A stretch of 10,455 nt of DNA from NCBI GenBank assembly GCA_030617525.1, contig JAUWVG010000041.1, forward strand, positions 1-10,455, written 5' to 3'. Below the pieces are notes generated by a model. That model saw only the letters and a program-made list of their open reading frames with translations, ran no database searches and had not been told where the DNA came from. The position numbers and the translations under genes were made by a program. Below, one piece after another: positions 1 through 5,967 of the stretch (positions are counted from its first letter, which is position 1; each line of letters starts with the position of its first letter). Source of the DNA: Candidatus Aminicenantota bacterium. Its GTDB lineage: Bacteria > Acidobacteriota > Aminicenantia > Aminicenantales > Aminicenantaceae.

Positions 1-1
1 G

Positions 2-1588
2 GACCGGAGAAGGAGTGAAGCCTTGGGAATCGCTTATATCGCCTCTTTTTTAAGAGAAAAGGGATACGGCATAGAGCTGTTGGATGCCAATCAAAAAGAG
101 ACGATCAAGAATGAGGAAATCATTAATTATGTTCTCGAGGGTGTTTTTGATATTGTGGGAATTTCGGTTATTGGACTCAATGTCTATAACACTATGGAAA
201 TAGCGAGAAAAATAAAAGAAAAAAACAGAAGTATTATAATCGTGGCCGGAGGACACCACGCCACAGCTGCACATCAGGAGATATTAAGAGATTTCCCTTT
301 TATGGATATCATAGTCAGAGGGGAAGGAGAGAAAACATTTTTCGAACTGGTAAAAGCGCTGAAGGAGAAAAAGCCTCTCGAAAATATACTTGGGATTTCG
401 TATCGAGAAAACGGCCAAATAAAGGTCAATCCGCAGAGGCCCCTGATAAAGAACCTCGATGAGATTCCTTTTCCTGCCAGAGACCTTTTGCCTTCGGAAG
501 AACAATACGGTTTGGACGAAGGTGATTATGTGGGCAGAAAAAAAGAAATCCCCATTGATGTTATCACCAGCAGGGGATGCGCTTATCACTGCTCTTTCTG
601 TTCAATCCCCGTTTATTACAGCGGCTACAACAAAGGAAAAGTGAGATCACGCTCCGCCGGAAATATTGTCGATGAGATCGAAGGAGTCATCAAGAAGAAG
701 AAGAGAGGATACATAGGTATTTCCGATGATAATTTTTTGCATGACATAAATGGAGTTTTAGCGATAATCGAAGAGTTAAAAAAAAGACAGATTGAACTGC
801 CTATTTTATGCACAACTAGAGCCGATCAGATCATTAAAAATGAGAGACATATCCCCTATTTAAGAAAAAATGGAGTGCTCTGGATAGAGCTGGGAGTGGA
901 AAGTGGAAATGACAAAGTTTTAAAAAGATATAAAAAAGGCACGACAGTACAGGAGAACAAACAGGCACTCCAAATATTGGGAGATAATGACATCGGGATC
1001 ATCATAGATTTCATCATGTTTGACCCCAAGACGACCATCGAGGAACTCGAAATAAATGTGATTTTCCTGGAAGAATACGATGGTTTTTGTCACGATCCCA
1101 AAAAAATCTACAACAGACTCGATTTGTTTGTTGGGACTTCATTCGGTAAATGGATGCAAAAAAGGAATATATGGAAAGATATCCATAATCCCGTAAGTTA
1201 TGAATTTGAAGATAAAAACGTTGGCCAGGTTTACAAAGTTTTAATGGAATTTGCCCGAGACTATCAATGCAGACTCGATATTCTTACTGAGGAAATAATG
1301 GATCTTTTGGCACCTGTATCTCATCTGATAAACAGCGGAATTAAAGAGAAAAGAGAACTGGAGACGGAACTTTATTTTAAATCCCTTGAATTGAGAAGGA
1401 TACCAAGATCTGTATTGAAACAGGTTCTCATCGAAGGAAAGAAAAAAGGTTTTAATTTTATAGAAACAGGAGAGATTTTCAAATCTTTTATTGATAAAAT
1501 GGGTGAAGCAGAAGGTTTTGTGAAAGATATAAGAGATAAATTAAAAAAACAAAGCACAAATAAAGAGGATTTCAATTGCAGAGTCTGA
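2..1588 (+). CDS. Radical SAM protein with N-terminal B12-binding-like domain, 5' partial
   Basis: Radical SAM enzyme of the B12-binding class; the reaction cannot be read from sequence. The frame is open to the window edge, and the TTG at 23 falls inside a typical family opening (LGIAYIASFLREKGY), so the true start is probably upstream. Numbering from that TTG, residues 1-115 form a Rossmann-like cobalamin-binding-type domain (VAGGHHATA, then VRGEGEKTFFELV). The classical DxHxxG cobalamin motif is not seen. The [4Fe-4S]/SAM motif is C186-AYH-C190-SF-C193, followed by a TIM-barrel region with SDDNF (about 234-238) and ELGVESGND (about 291-299), both usual in this class. The C-terminal ~120 residues are charged and unassigned. 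The end overlaps the next gene by 13 bases, implying co-transcription. In a RiPP setting it could be a methylase or another C-H modifying enzyme, or it could act on a small molecule. Class is sure, role is not. Confidence 0.9.
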   Translation, partial: DRRRSEALGIAYIASFLREKGYGIELLDANQKETIKNEEIINYVLEGVFDIVGISVIGLNVYNTMEIARKIKEKNRSIIIVAGGHHATAAHQEILRDFPFMDIIVRGEGEKTFFELVKALKEKKPLENILGISYRENGQIKVNPQRPLIKNLDEIPFPARDLLPSEEQYGLDEGDYVGRKKEIPIDVITSRGCAYHCSFCSIPVYYSGYNKGKVRSRSAGNIVDEIEGVIKKKKRGYIGISDDNFLHDINGVLAIIEELKKRQIELPILCTTRADQIIKNERHIPYLRKNGVLWIELGVESGNDKVLKRYKKGTTVQENKQALQILGDNDIGIIIDFIMFDPKTTIEELEINVIFLEEYDGFCHDPKKIYNRLDLFVGTSFGKWMQKRNIWKDIHNPVSYEFEDKNVGQVYKVLMEFARDYQCRLDILTEEIMDLLAPVSHLINSGIKEKRELETELYFKSLELRRIPRSVLKQVLIEGKKKGFNFIETGEIFKSFIDKMGEAEGFVKDIRDKLKKQSTNKEDFNCRV

Positions 1589-3018
1589 ACGGCATACACT
1601 TAATGGAAGATCACAACGAAGCTCTGGAGGTCTGGAGACAAAAAGAAATAAGAAGCAGGATCCTCGTTCATGTGGATGCCCACATGGATGTAGGTTCCAT
1701 TCCACAGAAGGATCCCTATGAGATACTCGAAGCCAGTAATATCTCAGAGGTCAACAGACTGCTTGAAGAAGAGAAGAACTGGAATCTCACAAACAAGGAC
1801 TTTTATAGTTTGGTCAATATAGGCAACTATATCTACCCCGCTATCAGAGATGGTTTGATTAAGGAATTCTGGTGGGTCGTACCCGACAGGAATTTCAAAA
1901 AGGTTGGAAAATACCTACAAAAATATTTAAAAAAAATGGCCAAGAAGGATTCCAATTATGCACAAGAGGTTTTATTTTCAAATGGTACTGTAAGAGGCCG
2001 CTTATTTAATGCAGCTTTTAACATATGCAATATCGACAATCTCCCGGAGTTTAAGGAAGAGATTTTACTGGATATAGATTGTGATTATTTTGTCATTAAA
2101 TCTGCCCGTCAGCGTATCTTCAAAGACATCCTTGAAAAAAAGAGGCTGTGGATAGAACCGGAAGAATTTGTAAATAAACTCAAAAAAAAGAAACTAAAGA
2201 CGGATCTCATCACAATCGCAAATTCTGTAGAGGGAGGGTTTACGCCTATAGAATACAAATATCTTGGCTATGAATTGAAAGAATTATGTGGAAAATTGTT
2301 ATTTGATGATTATAAACCCTTGGGATTAAAAGACAATGCCGGCGTCTTTTTTAGCCATTCAATGGCGGAATGGAAAACGGGAAACTTAAGCCGCGCCGGG
2401 GATTTATACAAAAAAGCTGTACAACTCGATCCAACATACAGAAGTTATTTCAACAATCGCGGCTTTTTGTATGAGGAGTTTGGCCTTTTTAACAAGGCCT
2501 ATTCTGAGTATGAAAAAATCCTTTCTCTAGACCCGGAGTGTCCTTACAATAACGTGAATATGGGAAGACTCCTTATAAAAAAAGGTAAAATGGATGAAGC
2601 TCTCTCCTACCTGAACAAAGGGATAGAGCTCAATAAAGATGATTTTAGAGCCTATTCTCTTTTGGGTGACATCCATTTTAAAAGGAAAGAGTTTGACAAA
2701 GCGATCGTTTTATACAAGGAAACCTTAAATTTAGAATCCGAGGATGTCTCCGCTTTAAAATATTTGGGAATTTGTTACTGGAAAAAGAAAAAGATGGATC
2801 AAGCCCGAAAAAGATTGAAAAAGACCGTTAGGCTCGATCCTTTTCAACTCAAGATTCGATTTTTGCTCATTCACATTTATATACGCAAAAATTTGTTTTA
2901 CAGGGCAAAAAGAGAAATCGTAAATTGTTTTAAAATACTGCCTGTTTATACAAAGATTAATTTTTATCTAGGCCTCAGGAGAATATTCGCAAAATTACCA
3001 CAAAGGAGTCTAGGATGA
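1576..3018 (+). CDS. Arginase-fold UPF0489-type protein (candidate peptide arginase) with C-terminal TPR repeats
   Basis: Predicted metal-dependent hydrolase of the arginase/deacetylase fold. Candidate ligands are visible: H13 in MEDHNEAL, D34/H36/D38 in HVDAHMDVG, D166/D168/D170 in LLDIDCDYF, and E219 in SVEGGFTP. The pattern matches the UPF0489 family, to which, to my knowledge, RiPP peptide arginases such as OspR of the landornamide pathway belong; these turn peptide Arg into ornithine. Residues from about 254 to 460 form roughly six TPR-like repeats (for example NLSRAGDLYKKAVQLDP and KMDEALSYLNKGIELN), a likely peptide or protein docking surface. The TTG start is favoured because AAAGAGG lies 7 bases upstream and the later ATG (codon 10) would delete the strand leading into H13. 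It overlaps both neighbours (13 and 4 bases). The nearby precursor has five Arg in its repeats, which fits the role. The fold is confident; peptide arginase activity is inference. Confidence 0.8.
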   Translation: MQSLNGIHLMEDHNEALEVWRQKEIRSRILVHVDAHMDVGSIPQKDPYEILEASNISEVNRLLEEEKNWNLTNKDFYSLVNIGNYIYPAIRDGLIKEFWWVVPDRNFKKVGKYLQKYLKKMAKKDSNYAQEVLFSNGTVRGRLFNAAFNICNIDNLPEFKEEILLDIDCDYFVIKSARQRIFKDILEKKRLWIEPEEFVNKLKKKKLKTDLITIANSVEGGFTPIEYKYLGYELKELCGKLLFDDYKPLGLKDNAGVFFSHSMAEWKTGNLSRAGDLYKKAVQLDPTYRSYFNNRGFLYEEFGLFNKAYSEYEKILSLDPECPYNNVNMGRLLIKKGKMDEALSYLNKGIELNKDDFRAYSLLGDIHFKRKEFDKAIVLYKETLNLESEDVSALKYLGICYWKKKKMDQARKRLKKTVRLDPFQLKIRFLLIHIYIRKNLFYRAKREIVNCFKILPVYTKINFYLGLRRIFAKLPQRSLG

Positions 3019-3296
3019 TTAAATTGACTACAATATTAACCAAGAATGAGGATATTGCATGGAGAAAAATAGATGATGATGCCATACTCATCGATATCGA
3101 TGAAGAAGAGGTGACCCATTTTAATGAGGTTGGAGCACAGATCTGGATTGCTCTGGATGGGGAGACATCCGTCACCGGGATTTTAGAACAAATCCAATGT
3201 TTTTTTGACGTTGAAGAGGAAAAGGCAAAAAAGGATGTTTTTGCTTTTTTGTATAACCTTTTACATAGAGAAATGGTGAAAATAAAGCAGGATTGA
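3015..3296 (+). CDS. PqqD-like RiPP recognition element (peptide chaperone)
   Basis: Stand-alone PqqD-family protein of 93 residues, the usual size for a discrete RiPP recognition element. Such proteins have a winged-helix-like fold that binds a precursor leader as an extra beta strand and delivers it to the modifying enzymes. Evidence is the family pattern: two N-terminal strands (IAWRKIDDDAILIDID), then THFNEVGAQIWIALDGETSV at about 35-54, where the Asn-x-x-Gly-x-x-Ile-Trp core and the Asp-Gly turn are characteristic. A helical C-terminal half follows (VEEEKAKKDVFAFLYNLL). The ATG overlaps the upstream stop as ATGA and is preceded by AAGGAG six bases away, so the start is secure and translation is probably coupled. 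Partners are likely the SPASM radical SAM enzyme and the 47-residue precursor downstream. Family assignment is strong; the specific leader bound is inferred. Confidence 0.88.
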   Translation: MIKLTTILTKNEDIAWRKIDDDAILIDIDEEEVTHFNEVGAQIWIALDGETSVTGILEQIQCFFDVEEEKAKKDVFAFLYNLLHREMVKIKQD

Positions 3297-3304
3297 AGAT
3301 ATAA

Positions 3305-3886
3305 ATGGAAGCCAGAGAGTATTTCTTCCAACTCGAGACTCTATATGATCAAGTTCCTCCTACGACTTGTTTGAACTGTGGAGAATGCTGTCTCACGGCT
3401 AGAGTAGGCTGCTATGCGGTAGAATATCAATTCATAAAAAAATATATGGAAGAAAATTTGAGTTCAAAGCAAAAAGAGTTAATCGAAAAAAGAATATTGA
3501 GAAACAGATTTATAGAAACCGTCTATTCTCAGAAGAAAGAAATAACTCCCCGGTTACCATGCGTTTTTTTGGACAGCCGACACAAGAAATGTATTGTCTA
3601 CCCTGCCCGTCCTTTTCTCTGTAGGATGAACGGATTAAAAGGCGATGAGGGCAGCTGTGAAAACGTGAAAATTTCAAGCGGCCAATATTTTGATATAAAA
3701 CACAAAAAGAAATTTTCAGAGCGATTGAAGAATATTTCAAGATCATATGCACCAAAATATTGCACATCCTTTACAAATTACGATTTTCTGAGAAATTGGC
3801 TGTATAGAGAAAGATTCGGCAGTGATGGTTGTTTACCGTTAAAAAAGGATAAACAGTTCTATGGAGTCAGTTTTGACGAATTTTAA
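3305..3886 (+). CDS. YkgJ-type Cys-cluster protein (putative Fe/Zn-binding)
   Basis: A 193-residue protein of the CxxCxxCC (YkgJ, PF03692-like) family, whose members are thought to bind iron or zinc and are mostly uncharacterised. The signature is at residues 22-29, C-LN-C-GE-CC, then C36. A second group follows at C86, C96 and C106 in PCVFLD, KCIVYPARPFLCR, with the family-typical Cys-x-(I/V)-Y-x-x-R-P-x-x-C pattern. C118, C153 and C176 come later. There is no signal peptide or membrane segment, so it is probably cytoplasmic. The gene starts 8 bases after the PqqD-like gene with only a weak ribosome site (GAAGAT), consistent with translation inside an operon. The related flagellin Lys-N-methylase FliB carries a comparable Cys cluster, so a peptide-modifying or metal-supplying role is conceivable, but nothing here proves it. 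Confidence 0.82.
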   Translation: MEAREYFFQLETLYDQVPPTTCLNCGECCLTARVGCYAVEYQFIKKYMEENLSSKQKELIEKRILRNRFIETVYSQKKEITPRLPCVFLDSRHKKCIVYPARPFLCRMNGLKGDEGSCENVKISSGQYFDIKHKKKFSERLKNISRSYAPKYCTSFTNYDFLRNWLYRERFGSDGCLPLKKDKQFYGVSFDEF

Positions 3887-4697
3887 TTCTATGGATAAAC
3901 AAATAAACCTCAAAATTGCCGGTTTTTCGATCGGAATAACAGCAGAAAAAGGTGAATATTTGGAAAAGCTGGAAAATTTTTATGAAGGTTTTATAAGTCA
4001 TAAAAGAAAGTCAGACTTCAGCATAAATATTCATAATAAACCTGTTGAAAAAAGAGCCCCGAGTACAAGCCTTGTCTCTCTGATAAAAAAAAACAACAGC
4101 TATTCAGTAGTCAGTAAGAGTTTAAAGTTTTACATTTTGGGTGATATTTATCCAGGTGAAGAAAAGGGAGATTATTATCACAGAAACAAATTTTTTGTTA
4201 AGCCCTTTTTTGACAGTTTTTTACGAACATGTGTACAGTTTTTGCTTGAAAAAAAAGGAGGTGTCATCCTCCATGCTTCTGCTGTTGATTTAAACGGAAA
4301 GGGCTTTGTCTTTTCAGGGCCTCCAAACATCGGAAAAACGACGATAGTCAACCTGAAAAAGGGATTGGATATCGTCGCTGAGGATTGCGTGATATTAGGC
4401 AGGCAAAACAATAGTTACTTCATGTTTGAGACGCCCTGGTCTGGTAAACGAAATAAAAAAGTGAGGCTGGATAAAATATTTTTCCTCAAGAAATATAAAA
4501 GATTGAAGTTTCAACGACTAAATAGAGCAGGCGCTTTGATGGAAACAACTTCCAATGCGGCTATGGATATTTTCGGGGAGGATAAATACAAAAAAGCATT
4601 CAATAATTTGGAAAATCTTATTACAGAGATACCCTGCTATAATCTTTATTTTTCTTTGACCAGCCGAGTGTGGGATCGGATTCCCGAATTGGATTAG
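3861..4697 (+). CDS. HPr kinase/phosphorylase-like ATPase (HprK-related)
   Basis: A 278-residue protein resembling the C-terminal P-loop domain of HPr kinase, as in HprK-related proteins of RiPP clusters. Residues 133-161 hold the signature: GGVILHASAV (the conserved Leu-His-Ala-Ser strand) followed by Walker A GPPNIGKTT at 153-161. IVAEDCVIL at 171-179 occupies the place where the family usually has a Ser/Asp-Asp pair. The N-terminal ~125 residues are not recognised. In lasso peptide clusters such as that of paeninodin, an HprK homologue phosphorylates a Ser of the precursor, so Ser or Thr of the peptide encoded downstream is a possible target. The ATG at 3861 overlaps the YkgJ gene by 26 bases with AAGGA rather far upstream. 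ATG 3891 (codon 11) is a plausible alternative just after the YkgJ stop but lacks a ribosome site. Family good, substrate inferred. Confidence 0.8.
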   Translation: MESVLTNFNSMDKQINLKIAGFSIGITAEKGEYLEKLENFYEGFISHKRKSDFSINIHNKPVEKRAPSTSLVSLIKKNNSYSVVSKSLKFYILGDIYPGEEKGDYYHRNKFFVKPFFDSFLRTCVQFLLEKKGGVILHASAVDLNGKGFVFSGPPNIGKTTIVNLKKGLDIVAEDCVILGRQNNSYFMFETPWSGKRNKKVRLDKIFFLKKYKRLKFQRLNRAGALMETTSNAAMDIFGEDKYKKAFNNLENLITEIPCYNLYFSLTSRVWDRIPELD

Positions 4698-4707
4698 AGA
4701 GGGAAAC

Positions 4708-5745
4708 ATGGAAGATTTAGGAAGATGGATAATCGAAAGGCATGTCCCTATCTATTCCACTATTGAAGTCACTTGGCGCTGTAACCTCCACTGTATACAC
4801 TGTGATATGGACCCTCCCAGAAAGGACGAAGAAGAGATTTCCACGGATGAGATAAAGGATATCCTGAAACAGATGGCAAAGGAGGGCTCTCTCTTTTTGA
4901 CCCTGACAGGCGGAGAGCCGCTGCTGAGAGAAGACTTATGGGAGATATTGGAATACGCAAAGTCTCTCAAATTTATACCCAAAATTATCACCAACGGGAC
5001 ATTGATAACTAAAGAATACGCCGACAGAATCAAAAGTTTAGAGCTTTTGGAGGTGGATATTAGTATATATGGCGTCACTGCCGAAGTCCATGATGCAATA
5101 ACAGGAGTCCAGGGCTCTTTCGAAAAGACAAAAGAGGCTATAGAATTATTGAGGAAAAGAGATGTAAAGATCAATCTCCTCACAGTTCTGATGAGGGATA
5201 ATTATTTTCAATACCAGGAACTTAGAGAACACGCAGAAGGAATGGATGTGGAACACAACATCAGCCCCACGATCTTCCCCAAAAGAAACGGTTCTAAGGA
5301 GCCTTTAGAACTCAGGATCAATGATAAACAGTTAAAGGAATATGTCGATGGGCGCCTTCCAGACGGATGTTCCAGTGTAAAAGAATTGGGAAGACCCGAC
5401 AATACCATGCCGCACTGTAACTTCGGCAGGCTTTACTGTGCTGTAGATGCATATGGAAGAGTGTATCCATGTATAATCAGGACAGCCAGCGTCGGCAATT
5501 TAAGGAAGGAATCTTTGAGAAAAATCTGGCGGGAATCTGAAAAACTGAAAGCCATAAGATCGATCACACTTGAAGATTTAAAGGAATGCAAAGCATGTCA
5601 GTACAGTTCGATATGCAATCGCTGCCCTGCACTGGCATATGCTGAAGATGGTAAATATACCGGAGTCTCAAGTGAGGCTTGTCGAACATCAAAATTAGTC
5701 ATGGAGGTTTTTAATGAAAACCAAGAAAAAGTATCAAGAGCCTAA
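4708..5745 (+). CDS. Radical SAM/SPASM peptide-modifying enzyme
   Basis: A 345-residue radical SAM enzyme with a C-terminal SPASM domain, the class that modifies RiPP precursors (PqqE, AlbA and the anaerobic sulfatase-maturating enzymes are relatives). The SAM cluster motif is C25-NLH-C29-IH-C32, followed by LTGGEPLLR (66-74) as the SAM-binding GGEP motif and TNGTLI (95-100). SPASM cysteines are C237, C244, C255, C294, C297, C303, C306 and C325, with AYGRVYPC leading into C255; this is enough for auxiliary Fe-S clusters. The ATG has AGAGGG just upstream and follows the kinase gene by 10 bases. The 3' end overlaps the 47-residue precursor gene by 32 bases, a strong hint that the peptide is its substrate. 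Thioether or carbon-carbon crosslinking at Cys or neighbouring residues is a reasonable guess; the bond formed cannot be told from sequence. Confidence 0.93.
   Translation: MEDLGRWIIERHVPIYSTIEVTWRCNLHCIHCDMDPPRKDEEEISTDEIKDILKQMAKEGSLFLTLTGGEPLLREDLWEILEYAKSLKFIPKIITNGTLITKEYADRIKSLELLEVDISIYGVTAEVHDAITGVQGSFEKTKEAIELLRKRDVKINLLTVLMRDNYFQYQELREHAEGMDVEHNISPTIFPKRNGSKEPLELRINDKQLKEYVDGRLPDGCSSVKELGRPDNTMPHCNFGRLYCAVDAYGRVYPCIIRTASVGNLRKESLRKIWRESEKLKAIRSITLEDLKECKACQYSSICNRCPALAYAEDGKYTGVSSEACRTSKLVMEVFNENQEKVSRA
5703..5707 (+). promoter_or_regulatory. Ribosome binding site of the precursor gene
   Basis: GGAGG lies inside the last codons of the SPASM gene and ends 6 bases before the ATG at 5714, which is ideal spacing. 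It is among the best Shine-Dalgarno matches in the window, fitting a substrate peptide that must be made in excess of its enzymes. It decides the start of the overlapping short gene. Confidence 0.8.
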
Positions 5746-5857
5746 AATGACGGTGAGAAAACTGACCACAACTTTTTTTGCCTGTAGGGACACAAGAAGA
5801 TCCTGCTCATTCCTTGCCCTCAGAGATACAAAGAGAAGCTGTGTCATTATTGGTTGA
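5714..5857 (+). CDS. Predicted RiPP precursor peptide, 47 aa, with two 12-residue core repeats
   Basis: Proposed substrate of the operon; I do not recognise a named family. Residues 1-20 are a basic leader (MKTKKK, then YQEPKM at 7-12, then VRKLTTT at 14-20). The YxxPxM element resembles the YxxPxL leader motif bound by RRE domains in lasso peptide systems. Residues 21-32 (FFACRDTRRSCS) and 33-44 (FLALRDTKRSCV) are tandem repeats sharing F, A, R, D, T, R, S and C; the peptide ends VIIG. Cysteines are C24, C31 and C43; repeat arginines are R25, R28, R29, R37 and R41. It is preceded by GGAGG at six bases, overlaps the SPASM gene by 32 bases in another frame, and is followed by a second radical SAM gene. 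Five of the eight shared residues use different codons in the two repeats, supporting real coding. Modification sites and product are inferred; the leader/core boundary is uncertain. Confidence 0.82.
   Translation: MKTKKKYQEPKMTVRKLTTTFFACRDTRRSCSFLALRDTKRSCVIIG
5774..5845 (+). repeat. Two tandem 36-base units within the precursor gene
   Basis: Units 5774-5809 and 5810-5845 encode the two 12-residue repeats. By hand count 21 of 36 bases match, while 8 of 12 residues match. Differences at conserved residues are synonymous: Phe TTT/TTC, Arg AGG/AGA, Asp GAC/GAT, Ser TCC/AGC, Cys TGC/TGT. This looks like an old duplication held together at protein level, as in multi-core RiPP precursors. Confidence 0.8.
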
Positions 5858-5967
5858 TAGAATTTTGCCTTGGATTTAAAGCAGGCATAAAGTCAGTTAT
5901 TCTTGCGTCAGACATTGAGGGAATCTTTACAAGAGGCTAATAGAACTCGGGACTAAGAGAGAAAAAG
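5858..5967 (+). other. 110-base gap between precursor and second radical SAM gene
   Basis: This is the only sizeable gap inside the + strand operon. It has stops in all three forward frames and no convincing promoter. TGCCT at 5866-5870 can pair with AGGCA at 5883-5887 over a 12-base loop; this is too weak for a terminator but could protect or attenuate the transcript after the precursor. No second precursor with a ribosome site was found in it. Confidence 0.4.

Noticed and set aside
4752..5183. Minus-strand open frame of about 143 codons opposite the SPASM gene
   Set aside because: It lies entirely opposite a well-supported radical SAM gene, has no recognisable domain and no ribosome site; it is a shadow of the + strand codon pattern.
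5714..5857. SCIFF or other Cys-rich ranthipeptide precursor
   Set aside because: Only three cysteines in 47 residues, with a repeat built on Arg-Asp-Thr rather than many Cys; it does not match six-Cys families.
5904..5957. Second short peptide frame in the gap after the precursor
   Set aside because: About 17 codons from a TTG without a ribosome site and no similarity to the first precursor's repeats.
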